From Pedobacter sp. Bi126 (GTDB lineage: Bacteria; Bacteroidota; Bacteroidia; Sphingobacteriales; Sphingobacteriaceae): DNA of 64,000 bases. Both the position numbers and the translations under genes were made by a program. Shown piece by piece: positions 48,585 to 57,475 of this stretch. Positions within the stretch are counted from its first letter, which is position 1; each line of letters begins with the position of its first letter. The notes under the pieces were generated by a model. The model was not told the origin of the DNA and did no database searches. It worked only from the letters and a program-made list of their open reading frames with translations. The DNA is taken from positions 372,001 through 436,000 of the forward strand of contig NZ_CAKKMS010000001.1 in the NCBI RefSeq assembly GCF_918698245.1. Reading direction: 5' to 3'.

Positions 48585-51176
48585 CTAATCTTTGTCATTC
48601 ATACTATTCAAGAACTGTTCCAAAGAATATTCATCCGGGTATAAGACTTCGCGCGCCTTACTTCCTTCAAAGGGACCAACAATTCCCGCAGCTTCCAATT
48701 GATCAATAATTCTTCCGGCCCTGTTATAGCCTAATTTTAGTTTACGCTGTATTAATGACGTAGAACCCTGCTGATGCATCACAATCAGTCTGGCTGCATC
48801 TTCAAAAAACTTATCACGCTCGTTAGGATCAAAATCGGCCTTACTACCCTCCCCTGCTTCATCTATATATTCTGGCAGTTGATAAGCATCAGCATAACCG
48901 CGTTGGTTACCTATATATTCAGAAATCCGGTCTACCTCAGGTGTATCAACGAAAGCACACTGTAGCCTGATTAAGTCGCTACCTGTAGATAAAAGCATAT
49001 CACCACGGCCAATTAACTGATCGGCACCACCGCTATCCAGAATGGTTCTTGAATCGATTTTCGACAATACCCTAAAGGCTAACCTGGCCGGGAAGTTGGC
49101 TTTAATGGTACCTGTAATAATATTTACCGATGGGCGCTGTGTAGCCAGAACCAAATGGATCCCGATTGCCCTGGCCAGCTGTGCCAAACGAGCAATTGGT
49201 GCCTCCACCTCCTTACCCGCAGTCATCATTAAATCGGCAAACTCATCTACCACTAAAACAATGAATGGTAAAAAGCGGTGGCCGTTATTTGGATTAAGCT
49301 TGCGTTTAACAAACTTATCGTTGTATTCTTTTAAATTTCTAACCTGCGCATCTTTCAATAAATCGTAACGCTGATCCATTTCGATACAAAGTGAGTTTAA
49401 AGTATTTACTACTTTTTTGGTATCGGTAATAATGGCATCGGCCTCTCCCGGTAGTTTAGCTAAAAAGTGTCTTTCAATTCTATTGAATAAAGTTAACTCT
49501 ACTTTTTTCGGATCGACCAGTACAAATTTAAGTTGTGCAGGGTGTTTTTTAAACAACAGCGAAACCAGAATGGCGTTAATACCAACCGATTTACCCTGAC
49601 CAGTTGCCCCTGCAACCAATAAGTGAGGCATTTTAGCCAAATCTGCGATAAAAACCTCATTACTAATGGTTTTACCCAATGCAATTGGCAAATCCATAGT
49701 GGTTTGGCTCCATTTTTCGGTATTGAGAATACTGCGCATGGGCACCATTTCCGGGTGTTGGTTAGGTACCTCGATACCAATTGTGCCCTTACCCGGCATT
49801 GGTGCGATAATACGGATGCCTAAGGCCGCCAACGAAAGTGCAATATCATCCTCCAGATTTTTAATCTTCGAAATCCTTACCCCAGGGGCAGGAATAATTT
49901 CGTAAAGGGTAACCGTTGGGCCAATGGTTGCCTTAATCTTATCAATTTCTATGTTGTAATGATTAAGGGTTTCGACAATTTTATTTTTATTGGCTTCCAG
50001 TTCTTCGGCATTTACCGAAATTTTATTGGTGCCGTAATTTTCGAGCAAATCTATTGTTGGATATTTATAACCAGATAAATCTAGTTTTTCATCATAATTA
50101 CCAAACTGTTCTACCAGATCATCCGATTTTTTTTCTTCTTCAGTTTTTTCGATCGTAAAAGCAGGCTCCTTTTCGGTTTCAACTGGTGGTTCTACCGTTA
50201 ATGGAAGTGTTGCTGCCGCAGCAGTAGCCAAAGGCAAATTGGTAGCCAACGGAGATAATACAACAGGTGCAATAGCTTCTTCCTCTTCTTTTTCTTCGAA
50301 ACGGCTTGGCTGCAATACTACATTTTGTTGTTTACGCTCGTTACTTACCGGCTTATCACGTACCGGAAATTCAATGGGTGATGATGGCTCGTCGAAAGTT
50401 TTGTTCTTTACGGCCTGCTCTCTGATATCATTCACATAATCTGGCGTTTCGTTATCCAGGTAAACCTCTTTCTCTTTGCGCTCCGGAAATTTAAAATCGA
50501 TGTTATAGGCGATGATTAAAATGGTTAATCCCGCAAAAGCAATTAATCCCGCCACCCCAGCTGCGCCAATTTGGGCACCTAATAATTTATTGCTCCAATA
50601 GCCAAACTCACCTTCTAAATAATGTGGCGATTCTGACCAGAAACTATGTGCAAAACCTAAGGTTAAGGATATAAACAGTAAAAAGAAAAAGCTATAACCT
50701 AATGTTTTAGAGATGGAAAGGATTTTAACTTTAAATAATAAACGGTAACCGATAATAAAAAAGGCCAAAACAAACAGGAAAGATGCAATACCGAACCATT
50801 CGTAAATAAACTGGTGCGATAACAAGGCGCCAAACTTACCTAACCAGTTTTGAACTACCGGTATGGAAACACCAGCTTCTTTTAGTTCTTCTGTTGTTTT
50901 AAAAAGATTGCCCCAGCCACCATTTGCATCGATTACATAACTCTGGTCATCTTGCCAGGTAAATAAATACGAGGTAAAAGCAATTAAAAAGTAAAGTGAC
51001 AATATCACAAAAAACAGACCTGCAATTTTAACTGCACGGCCATCTGCCAAATCGAAGCTTGGCAAAAAATCTCCTTTTTCTTTCGGCTGCCGACCTGATG
51101 ATGATCTGCCAGGTGCACTTTCTGCACCTTTATCTCTGAATGTATTGGTTTTAAACTGGTTACCCCTTACCGACAT
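48585..51176 (-). CDS. ftsK: DNA translocase FtsK
   Basis: An 863-residue protein. The N-terminal part (about 50-240) has four to five membrane helices (IAGLFFVILSLYFLIAFTSYLF; AGVAGLIAFAGLTILIIAYNI). A variable linker rich in Glu/Val/Pro follows, then the RecA-like motor: Walker A VAGATGQGKSVGINAI and Walker B FIVLVVDEFADLMM, with LATQRPSVNIITGTIKANFPARLAFRV. A C-terminal winged-helix gamma domain (LIQRKLKLGYNRAGRIIDQLEAAGIVGPFEGSKAREV) reads polarity sequences. FtsK aligns and pumps chromosome ends at the division septum. Its neighbour lolA-like gene is downstream. Confidence 0.96.
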   Translation of the reverse strand: MSVRGNQFKTNTFRDKGAESAPGRSSSGRQPKEKGDFLPSFDLADGRAVKIAGLFFVILSLYFLIAFTSYLFTWQDDQSYVIDANGGWGNLFKTTEELKEAGVSIPVVQNWLGKFGALLSHQFIYEWFGIASFLFVLAFFIIGYRLLFKVKILSISKTLGYSFFFLLFISLTLGFAHSFWSESPHYLEGEFGYWSNKLLGAQIGAAGVAGLIAFAGLTILIIAYNIDFKFPERKEKEVYLDNETPDYVNDIREQAVKNKTFDEPSSPIEFPVRDKPVSNERKQQNVVLQPSRFEEKEEEEAIAPVVLSPLATNLPLATAAAATLPLTVEPPVETEKEPAFTIEKTEEEKKSDDLVEQFGNYDEKLDLSGYKYPTIDLLENYGTNKISVNAEELEANKNKIVETLNHYNIEIDKIKATIGPTVTLYEIIPAPGVRISKIKNLEDDIALSLAALGIRIIAPMPGKGTIGIEVPNQHPEMVPMRSILNTEKWSQTTMDLPIALGKTISNEVFIADLAKMPHLLVAGATGQGKSVGINAILVSLLFKKHPAQLKFVLVDPKKVELTLFNRIERHFLAKLPGEADAIITDTKKVVNTLNSLCIEMDQRYDLLKDAQVRNLKEYNDKFVKRKLNPNNGHRFLPFIVLVVDEFADLMMTAGKEVEAPIARLAQLARAIGIHLVLATQRPSVNIITGTIKANFPARLAFRVLSKIDSRTILDSGGADQLIGRGDMLLSTGSDLIRLQCAFVDTPEVDRISEYIGNQRGYADAYQLPEYIDEAGEGSKADFDPNERDKFFEDAARLIVMHQQGSTSLIQRKLKLGYNRAGRIIDQLEAAGIVGPFEGSKAREVLYPDEYSLEQFLNSMNDKD

Positions 51177-51477
51177 TTTCTATCCTAAATAATTTAATAT
51201 TGAACAAACTTAGATAAAACTGCGCAGCATTAACGAAAGCCTAACAAAAAAAATAATCACAAATTGTAAGCATTGCTGCCAGGGCTTTTATTATACCACT
51301 CACTATTTTCAAGAAGAGCCAAATTTGCACCGCTATCTATTGGTTTTATAATCTGCCTTAAATTAAATAAAAATATTCATCGGGCATTAAACCTTAAACA
51401 GAAATTATTGTCTATTATTTTAACAACACACAAGTTGTTACGTTTTATCAAATGAAACGGATTTTGTTTTAGGTTTT
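51177..51477. other. Intergenic region upstream of ftsK and of an orphan terminator
   Basis: AT-rich, no credible gene; the 60-codon frame at 51273 on the plus strand is not protein-like. The part just right of 51176 probably contains the ftsK promoter. A perfect hairpin TAACAAC/GTTGTTA lies at 51421-51440, shortly before the terminator at 51478. Confidence 0.45.
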
Positions 51478-51517
51478 ATCCCGTTTTACCTGGAGAGGTT
51501 AAACGGGATTTTTTTAT
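51478..51517 (+). terminator. Orphan rho-independent terminator (possible sRNA end)
   Basis: ATCCCGTTT (51478-51486) and AAACGGGAT (51501-51509) form a perfect 9-bp stem followed by TTTTTTATTTA. On the plus strand no annotated gene precedes it, since the neighbour ftsK runs the other way. That raises the possibility of a small RNA from the gap before it. The hairpin is clear, the transcript is inferred. Confidence 0.6.
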
Positions 51518-52072
51518 TTATAAACCTTAGGTTTAACTCGTCGTTTAATTTATTTTTAAAGGTCTCGTTGAGGGCTGAAGCCGTTTAAAAACCTATGAGG
51601 TTTGAAATACTAGGTGAATTAAGTTCCTATTATTTTGAAAAGCAGGGTTCGGTTCATTTCGGTTATCATAGTCCTGCTATCACTTCTCCCGACTTCTTTA
51701 CGTCGGGATCGTTCTATCAGGTTTATTCAACCTGAGTCTGTAGTTCTTAGGGCTTAAACCTAATGGTTACTTAAGACAGTGGGTTTGCGTTAGGGATTGT
51801 AAGGGTTCAGTGCCGATCCTTCATCGGTACCGGAGCGAAGCGCAGCCCTGCAAAGCCCGACCCTTTCCCGTTTTTCACGGGATTGGGTAACGCCCAAATG
51901 AGCTAACAGCTTTCAGTCGGCAATTTTTCGACCGGTGGCTCTTTTTCTTCAGATATCATGTTTTTTTGACCGCTGAGGTCTTGGTAGATTGCCTTACACT
52001 ATATATATTTAAGCAATAAAGTTTACAATTTCTTAATTTTTGTTAATTTAAAGCGATTTTTGAAACAATACT
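51518..52072. other. Structured repeat-rich intergenic region before the ankyrin gene
   Basis: About 550 bp without a gene. From left to right it holds an AGGG/CCTATGAGG-rich stretch, a multi-stem segment (CCCGAC...GTCGGG at about 51689-51708 within a CCTGCTATC...TATCAGG outer pair), the 51781-51896 repeat (separate entry), and a GAGC/GCTC hairpin ending in TTTTT (51900-51946). The density of stems suggests structured RNA or repeat remnants. The promoter of the ankyrin gene must lie near 52020-52070. Confidence 0.45.
51781..51896. repeat. Structured repeat, copy 1 (see 62453-62553)
   Basis: Starts GGGTTTGCGTTAGGGATTG and ends GGGTAACGCC. It shares long blocks with copy 2, including CGGTACCGGAGCGAAGCG. 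Inner stem TGCCGAT...ATCGGTA carries a G-T pair where copy 2 has A-T. The outer arms GCGTTA and TAACGC are complementary. A second added hairpin CCCGTTTTTCACGGG lies near the 3' end. Confidence 0.65.
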
Positions 52073-52729
52073 ATGGGCATAGCGCAACTCGAAGAGCAAA
52101 TTGAGGCTGGAAATTTACAAGCAGTAAAAGAAATTTTGGTTGAAAACCCAAAATTGGCAAATGTTGATACTTCTCATCACATTTCGCCACTGTTATTGGC
52201 CTGTTATTATAAAAAACAGGAAATAGCCGATTTAATTGCTGAATTTGTAGATGACCTAACCTTGTTCGAAGCTTGTGCAGTGGGCAAATTTGATGCAGCA
52301 TCGCAATTAATATTTCAAAGTCCTAATAGTATTAACGAATTTTCGGAAGATGGCTTTACACCATTAGGTTTAGCCTGTTATTTCGGCCATGAAGATTTAG
52401 CCCGTTTTTTAGTTTTAAAAGGTGCGGATGTTAACCTGCCATCAAAAAATGGATTTAATGTATTTCCGATCCACTCGGCAGTTGCTGCTAATAATTTCAA
52501 TATTACTAAAATACTGTTAGATGCAGGCGCCTACCCGAATGTTTGTCAGAAGGCAGGATTGGCGCCCTTACATACCGCCGCACAATTAGGAAATATAGAA
52601 TTGATTATTTTATTGTTAGAACACGGAGCAGAAGTTTCTTTGCGCATGGAAGGTGGAAAACTACCTGCAGATTTAGCCGCAGAAAAAGGCTTTAATGAAA
52701 TTGCTGAGATTTTAAGAGACGATGATTAA
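52073..52729 (+). CDS. Ankyrin-repeat protein, 218 aa
   Basis: A soluble protein with four to five ankyrin repeats: SHHISPLLLACYYKKQEIADLIAEF, DGFTPLGLACYFGHEDLARFLVLKGADVN, NVFPIHSAVAANNFNITKILLDAGAYPN and GLAPLHTAAQLGNIELIILLLEHGAEV. The first 30 residues include QAVKEILVENPKLANVD. Ankyrin repeats bind proteins. There is no signal peptide, so it is likely cytoplasmic. It is a single gene between a repeat-rich region and a PspC gene convergent with it. The partner is unknown. Confidence 0.87.
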   Translation: MGIAQLEEQIEAGNLQAVKEILVENPKLANVDTSHHISPLLLACYYKKQEIADLIAEFVDDLTLFEACAVGKFDAASQLIFQSPNSINEFSEDGFTPLGLACYFGHEDLARFLVLKGADVNLPSKNGFNVFPIHSAVAANNFNITKILLDAGAYPNVCQKAGLAPLHTAAQLGNIELIILLLEHGAEVSLRMEGGKLPADLAAEKGFNEIAEILRDDD

Positions 52730-52807
52730 TTAGTCTGGAGTCGTGAGTCTTTAGTCAAGAGTCTGATTTAGCAACCATTTTCCACCATCCATACTAGCTC
52801 TTACATT

Positions 52808-53026
52808 TTATTCCCAAATCCTTGATCGCATTCTTTTCATGTACGTCCTGATATCGAGCACTACAGCTGCCAAAAAATAGAACAATATTGGAAAACCCAC
52901 CGCTAAAAACGACGAATAAATAAAAAACAAACGCACTTTCGCTGTGCTCATGTTCAACTTGTTAGCCAAATAAGTAGAAACGCCAAAACTCTGTTGTTCA
53001 AAATAGGTTATAATTCTTTGGAACAT
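52808..53026 (-). CDS. PspC-domain small membrane protein
   Basis: A 72-residue protein. ITYFEQQSFGVSTYLANKLNMSTAKVRLFFIYSSFLAVGFPILFYFLAAVVLDIRTYMK shows the PspC pattern of an amphipathic N-terminus followed by two hydrophobic stretches. PspC-type proteins sense envelope stress or act as membrane-linked regulators. It lies upstream in the direction of no obvious psp partner. The length is short but typical for single-domain PspC proteins of this phylum. Confidence 0.75.
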   Translation of the reverse strand: MFQRIITYFEQQSFGVSTYLANKLNMSTAKVRLFFIYSSFLAVGFPILFYFLAAVVLDIRTYMKRMRSRIWE

Positions 53027-53160
53027 TTTAAGCTTATTTTAAAAATCTTAATAACAATACCACAAGATAAAATCATTGGAAACCCAAATCATAATTTGAT
53101 TTCCAAACTCTAATTTAGCAATAATAATCGGTTAAATTTCAATAGCATATTCTATCCCGA

Positions 53161-53376
53161 TTATTCCAGAACCAATTTTTCAAAATCCTGTTTATCCTCG
53201 TGTTTAATAAAAAGCGTTTGTTGTTCTTCCAGTCCTGAAAACTTTTTGATCAGGTCTGCCTTAAATTTATGGATATCGACATCTTTGTTTAAAATAACAG
53301 TTAAGGCATCGGCATTACCCCTAACCTCAATAATCTGATTAGGATATACTTCTTTAAGCTCGTGTGGAAATTCCAT
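53161..53376 (-). CDS. Conserved small protein of unknown function, 71 aa
   Basis: A small acidic/basic protein, MEFPHELKEVYPNQIIEVRGNADALTVILNKDVDIHKFKADLIKKFSGLEEQQTLFIKHEDKQDFEKLVLE, split here only by description: strand-rich N-terminal half and a helical C-terminal half. I do not recognise a family. The gene sits between the PspC gene and a DUF2851 gene in the same direction, 52 bp after the latter's start-side neighbour, and may be co-transcribed. Codon use looks ordinary. It is supported mainly by its clean frame and spacing. Confidence 0.55.
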   Translation of the reverse strand: MEFPHELKEVYPNQIIEVRGNADALTVILNKDVDIHKFKADLIKKFSGLEEQQTLFIKHEDKQDFEKLVLE

Positions 53377-53428
53377 AATTTAAAAACAGATTATAGTGTA
53401 GAAAGTTTTGTTTGAAATCAGCATTTGG

Positions 53429-54712
53429 TTAGGCCTGCTTTAAAATTTTAATTCCAATACCACAATATAGACATTTTTTCTCATCGCAGTATTGCTTTTT
53501 AAGCTGCAAAATTCCTTGCGAAGCAAATGCATGATCCATCTTCACTCCTGCTCCGGTAAATTTATCTGTAATCGCATTTTGCTCAGCTGGCAAACGCTCC
53601 AACAATTTTATCGCCCTGCTAATATAATATTGTGTACCTGTGTGTTTACCATGCGCGAATAAAAACAAAGCCACCGTGTTTAACAAAACATTATCAACGG
53701 ATGTTTTTCCAATTTGTGTATTTACACCAGAAGTTTCTTTTTTAAAATGATAATGTGTTTTCCAGTAATCGTTTACCGGTAGGTTTTCGAACAAAGCATG
53801 CAATTGAGCTGTATCTTTGATTTCCATTATTTTAGAAAAAAGATGATTGGCTTTTACAATTAACGCTGCAAATTGCGCCAATCTGATCGTAGGAAAGTTT
53901 TGCGGCCTCATCCGCATAAATTTCCACATCGAAACTTCTATAGGTTTAATATTGTATTTCTTTCGAAGAAACTGGAATTCGGCCTTTAGCTTTTTAGGAT
54001 ACTCCTCTTCAAACTGATCGTTTAAAAAACCAGCGGCACCAAAAACCAGTGCTTCAATTTGGTTTGGGTTATTTTTATGCTTGGCGTAAATGTGCTGCGA
54101 AACGGCTTTGGCAAACAACTCGAAAGGCAAAGCATTTATTTTAAAGCCAAAATTACGCGCCAGGAAACGGTAAAAAGTCTCATCCCAATTCCCATTTAAT
54201 TCGTTTAAGGTTTCAGTAACAGCATTCGTTTTTTGCTCGAAACGCTCTATTAAGGTTCTTGATAAAAAAGAATCGACAATTAATTGATCTACCGTTCCAA
54301 TTTGTGCAATGCAAGGAAAATCAGTTAAGGTGAGAAATAGGTTTTCGTATTTTTTGATGAGATCGGTAGAGATACGGTGTTTTAATTCCAAAACGGGCAA
54401 AACAGTATTGTCTATTCTTTTTATTTCCGCATCATGCTCATAAACAACATGTAAGACTACATTTTCGTAGGCGGGATTAATTTGATGACTGTGTTTTAAC
54501 CAATCTGACGACCTGAGGTGTATTTCTACATTACCAGCCCATGTGGTATTGCCAATTTCGATTTTCGCGTTAAAAAAATCCGGACCAGCATTTTTGTTTA
54601 GTAAGCCTGGATTTATAATTTTCAGGTTTTCTCCAGCAGTGGTTTGCAGCCCGCTATAGTCAAACGACCTGAATTGCCATACGTAATGAAGAAAATCTTC
54701 TGGAAAATTCAT
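53429..54712 (-). CDS. DUF2851 family protein
   Basis: A 427-residue protein, N-terminus MNFPEDFLHYVWQFRSFDYSGLQT, with GPDFFNAKIEIGNTTWAGNVEIHLRSSDWLKHSH, the conserved region of DUF2851. A C-terminal CDEKKCLYCGIGIKIL adds a CxxxxCxxC cluster that may bind a metal. The family is widespread in Bacteroidota but has no known function; its fold resembles restriction-endonuclease-like or nucleic-acid-associated proteins, which I state cautiously. It is a single-direction neighbour of the 71-residue gene. Confidence 0.85.
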   Translation of the reverse strand: MNFPEDFLHYVWQFRSFDYSGLQTTAGENLKIINPGLLNKNAGPDFFNAKIEIGNTTWAGNVEIHLRSSDWLKHSHQINPAYENVVLHVVYEHDAEIKRIDNTVLPVLELKHRISTDLIKKYENLFLTLTDFPCIAQIGTVDQLIVDSFLSRTLIERFEQKTNAVTETLNELNGNWDETFYRFLARNFGFKINALPFELFAKAVSQHIYAKHKNNPNQIEALVFGAAGFLNDQFEEEYPKKLKAEFQFLRKKYNIKPIEVSMWKFMRMRPQNFPTIRLAQFAALIVKANHLFSKIMEIKDTAQLHALFENLPVNDYWKTHYHFKKETSGVNTQIGKTSVDNVLLNTVALFLFAHGKHTGTQYYISRAIKLLERLPAEQNAITDKFTGAGVKMDHAFASQGILQLKKQYCDEKKCLYCGIGIKILKQA

Positions 54713-54811
54713 TCTTCAATGTAGTGAAATATTCTGAAAAGCTATAAATAATTACATATTTTGTCACTTAAAATTTATGCTACAGTCTTAATTACAACAC
54801 ATCCCTAAAGA

Positions 54812-55720
54812 TTAAGTTGCTTTAACTTCGGCCTTCTTTTTATAATTGGTAATAAAAACTCCTGCAATAATTAAAACGGTTGCAACGACTAAATCTATAC
54901 CCACCTTTTCATTTAAAATTAACCAACCTAAAAATATCGCAATAATGGTGTTGAAGTAAGTTAAGATGGAAACTTCGGATGCTGAAACCTTTTTTAGGGC
55001 ATAATGATAACAGAAATAACCTAAAACAGACCCAAAAACAGCTAAATAAACTGTGGCAAATATGCTTTCTGTTTTCCAGGAACTTACATCAGCCTTGCCG
55101 GAGAATACCATTGCTAAGCCCAATTGAATAATGGCCGAAAACACAAACTGGTAAAATAGATTTAAGAAAATGTATTGAGGTTTACCACTGTGTTTCTTCG
55201 AATAAATGGTGCCGACTGTCCAACCTGAAACTGCAATAATCAACGATAAAATTCCATTTCGGTAACCTGGTTCAAGCAAATCATTCAAACCATCTCTAAA
55301 AATAAAAACAATACCTAAAAACCCGATAAAAACACCAATGAATCCCTTTAAACTAGCCTTTTGAATCCCCAGAAATACGCATCCGAGAAATACGAGCAAG
55401 GGAGAGGTGGCATTAATTAAGGACGCCAATCCACTTGGAATAGTCTTTTCGGCAACGGTTGTCATGCCATTGGCAATCACCACCATTAAAATAGACAATA
55501 AGATCTGTCGTTTAAAACTCGACCATCCAATCCATTTTAGTTCCTGCTGTTTAATTAACAGAACCAATATAATTATCGAAGCAACAGATTGACGAATGGC
55601 CGTTACATACCAGGCCGGAATGCTTTCTACGGCAATCCTTATTCCTAAATATGTTGTGCCCCATATCAAGGCCACGCCAAATAGGGCGAGGATGAGTTTA
55701 AGATCTATTTTTGATTTCAT
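54812..55720 (-). CDS. EamA/DMT family transporter
   Basis: About 302 residues from ATG 55720 (MKSKIDLKLILALFGVALIWGTTYLGI). An upstream GTG frame at 55741 lies inside the flanking inverted repeat and is rejected. The protein has ten predicted membrane helices in two EamA repeats, ending with LLILAGVFITNY-type helix and a Lys-rich tail. It probably exports a metabolite or drug. It lies directly beside the GxxExxY element, whose left repeat begins 13 bp from its start codon and may affect its promoter. The substrate is unknown. Confidence 0.88.
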   Translation of the reverse strand: MKSKIDLKLILALFGVALIWGTTYLGIRIAVESIPAWYVTAIRQSVASIIILVLLIKQQELKWIGWSSFKRQILLSILMVVIANGMTTVAEKTIPSGLASLINATSPLLVFLGCVFLGIQKASLKGFIGVFIGFLGIVFIFRDGLNDLLEPGYRNGILSLIIAVSGWTVGTIYSKKHSGKPQYIFLNLFYQFVFSAIIQLGLAMVFSGKADVSSWKTESIFATVYLAVFGSVLGYFCYHYALKKVSASEVSILTYFNTIIAIFLGWLILNEKVGIDLVVATVLIIAGVFITNYKKKAEVKAT

Positions 55721-55732
55721 GATTGATATATG

Positions 55733-56226
55733 TTTAACCACAGATGAACACGGATAAACACAGATATTTTAGAGACTATAGCCGTTGAGCATTCTTTTTA
55801 TTTCAACTCTTGGCTTACCAAAATTTATGATTAAACCACAGCGTCTATTACAAGCGATCAAATAGTTCATTAATTGTGCCTGATGGATATCCGTTATTAC
55901 TTTAGCTGTTTTTAGTTCGACAACAACTTCATTTTCAATAAACAAGTCGACAAAATAATCTCCTACAACTTGATCATCATAGAAAACCTGTAATGCGTGT
56001 TGTTTTGTGACGATTAATCCAGCTTTTTTAATTTCAATGAATAATGCATTTTCATACACTTTTTCTAAAAAACCACTTCCTAAAGTATTTGAAACTTTAT
56101 ATGCAGCTCCAATTATTCTTTCAGTGATTTCATTTAGATTATCCATGAAACCAATTTATAAAAAATATTTCGACACAAGTGTTGAAAAACCCAAATCTGT
56201 GTTCATCCTTTTTATCTGTGGTTAAT
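55733..56226. mobile_element. Inverted-repeat-bounded GxxExxY cassette (candidate mobile element)
   Basis: A roughly 494-bp unit: left end TTTAACCACAGATGAACACG (from 55733) and right end (56194-56226) which, reverse-complemented, reads TTAACCACAGAT then AAAAAGGATGAACACAGATT. Only the GxxExxY gene lies inside. A gene-less palindrome with the same ends exists at 20341-20412. The left end starts 13 bp from the EamA gene and the right end overlaps the last codons of pyrF. No target-site duplication is obvious. Mobility is inference. Confidence 0.55.
55769..56146 (-). CDS. GxxExxY family protein, flanked by inverted repeats
   Basis: A 125-residue protein. The hallmark GFLEKVYENAL (G..E..Y) lies at about 22-32, followed by VVVELKTAKVITDIHQAQLMNYL, which resembles the PD-(D/E)xK nuclease core (D...ExK: DLFIENEVVVELKTA). 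The family (TIGR04256 by memory) is common and often multi-copy in Bacteroidota and cyanobacteria. It sits between two copies of the TTAACCACAGAT inverted repeat; the gene is the only one in the unit. By analogy with RAYT/REP pairs it could act on those repeats, which is inference. Confidence 0.85.
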   Translation of the reverse strand: MDNLNEITERIIGAAYKVSNTLGSGFLEKVYENALFIEIKKAGLIVTKQHALQVFYDDQVVGDYFVDLFIENEVVVELKTAKVITDIHQAQLMNYLIACNRRCGLIINFGKPRVEIKRMLNGYSL

Positions 56227-57051
56227 TAATTCAGCTTTAAGTAGGATCTGTTCCATTTCTTTTTGAAGTTTCAACGCTTCTTCCCTGGCCTTTTCGGCAA
56301 AATCTTCTCCCTGGCTGGCATAGATAATTCCTCTCGAAGAATTAATCAGCAATCCGCATTGTGCATTTAGACCATACTTGCACACTTCATTTAAATCTCC
56401 TCCCTGTGCGCCAACACCTGGCACTAAAAGAAAGTGATTTGGTGCTAATTTACGTACATCACCAAAAGCTGCCCCACGGGTTGCGCCTACCACATACATC
56501 ATCTGTTCATCTGTAGCCCAGGTTTGCGATGTTTTAAGTACTTTTTCGAAAAGTTTATCTTCGCCAATTTCCTGTAATTGAAAATCGGCATGGCCGGCAT
56601 TCGAGGTTAAAGCCAAAAGAATTACCCATTTATCTTTAAAAGTTAAAAACGGCGTTACCGAATCGCTCCCCATATAAGGTGCTACCGTAACCGAATCGAA
56701 ACTCATCTCTGATGATGCAGCATTGAAAAACGTTTCGGCATACATGGCAGAAGTATTGCCAATATCGCCTCTTTTAGCATCAGCAATAGAAAAAACATCC
56801 TGCGGAATATATTTCCAGGTTTCGATCAAAGTTTCCCATCCCTTTTTTCCATAACACTCATAAAAAGCAGTATTGGGTTTATAAGCTACACATAAATCTT
56901 TTGTGGCATCAATAATCTGTTTATTAAATTCCAGAATCGGGTTTTCATACTTCAATAAGTGTTTTGGTATCTTATCTAACGAAGAATCTAATCCGACACA
57001 TAAAAATGAACGTTTTTTTTGTATCTGCTCGAAAAGTTGTTGCTTTGTCAT
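56212..57051 (-). CDS. pyrF: Orotidine-5'-phosphate decarboxylase
   Basis: About 279 residues, catalysing OMP to UMP in pyrimidine synthesis. [29 protein letters not shown] at the N-terminus, [11 protein letters not shown], and the active-site [21 protein letters not shown] (DxKxxD) are seen. This is the longer PyrF subgroup, with [33 protein letters not shown] chose ATG 57051; a TTG seven codons upstream at 57072 is unlikely. Its last residues (INHR) and stop codon lie inside the flanking inverted repeat, so the repeat supplies the 3' end of the gene. Confidence 0.94.
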   Translation of the reverse strand: MTKQQLFEQIQKKRSFLCVGLDSSLDKIPKHLLKYENPILEFNKQIIDATKDLCVAYKPNTAFYECYGKKGWETLIETWKYIPQDVFSIADAKRGDIGNTSAMYAETFFNAASSEMSFDSVTVAPYMGSDSVTPFLTFKDKWVILLALTSNAGHADFQLQEIGEDKLFEKVLKTSQTWATDEQMMYVVGATRGAAFGDVRKLAPNHFLLVPGVGAQGGDLNEVCKYGLNAQCGLLINSSRGIIYASQGEDFAEKAREEALKLQKEMEQILLKAELINHR

Positions 57052-57475
57052 ATATGGGCTTATTTGCTGCAAATATGAAGATTTTTAAGTTTTCTGAGCG
57101 ACAAAATAATGCTCACATTAATTATTTTTATAAACATTTTAAACTTTTGCTTGCAGATTACGTTTCAAATACATACAATTGCAACATAATTTCTCAACCG
57201 TTTATCTGAATATCCCAGAAAAATTTATCAAGACTTGTTTTTTGTTACCATTTTTTAAAAGCACATGTTGCTTTTTATTCAGCTTATAAACAATTATGAA
57301 ACAATTTGAGCATTTTCCATAATGAACTCATTTAATGTTTTATAGCCTTAAGAATTTATACACAATGAAACGCCAGGCCTACACTAACACAAATATATTT
57401 AAGCCTGTGTAGATTTATAACAGAAAACATCCGTTATAAACAAATGAAAAATTTCTTGAAACATATATATTTAGA
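57052..57475. other. Intergenic region between pyrF and rho
   Basis: About 420 bp, AT-rich, between the divergent pyrF and rho genes. I see no gene; the frame at 56964-57209 on the plus strand is a shadow. Several T-rich runs precede rho and may form part of its long leader. No clear hairpin or operator was found. Confidence 0.5.

Noticed and set aside
51273..51455. 60-residue frame upstream of the orphan terminator
   Set aside because: Composition is random-looking and there is no start-context or homology clue.
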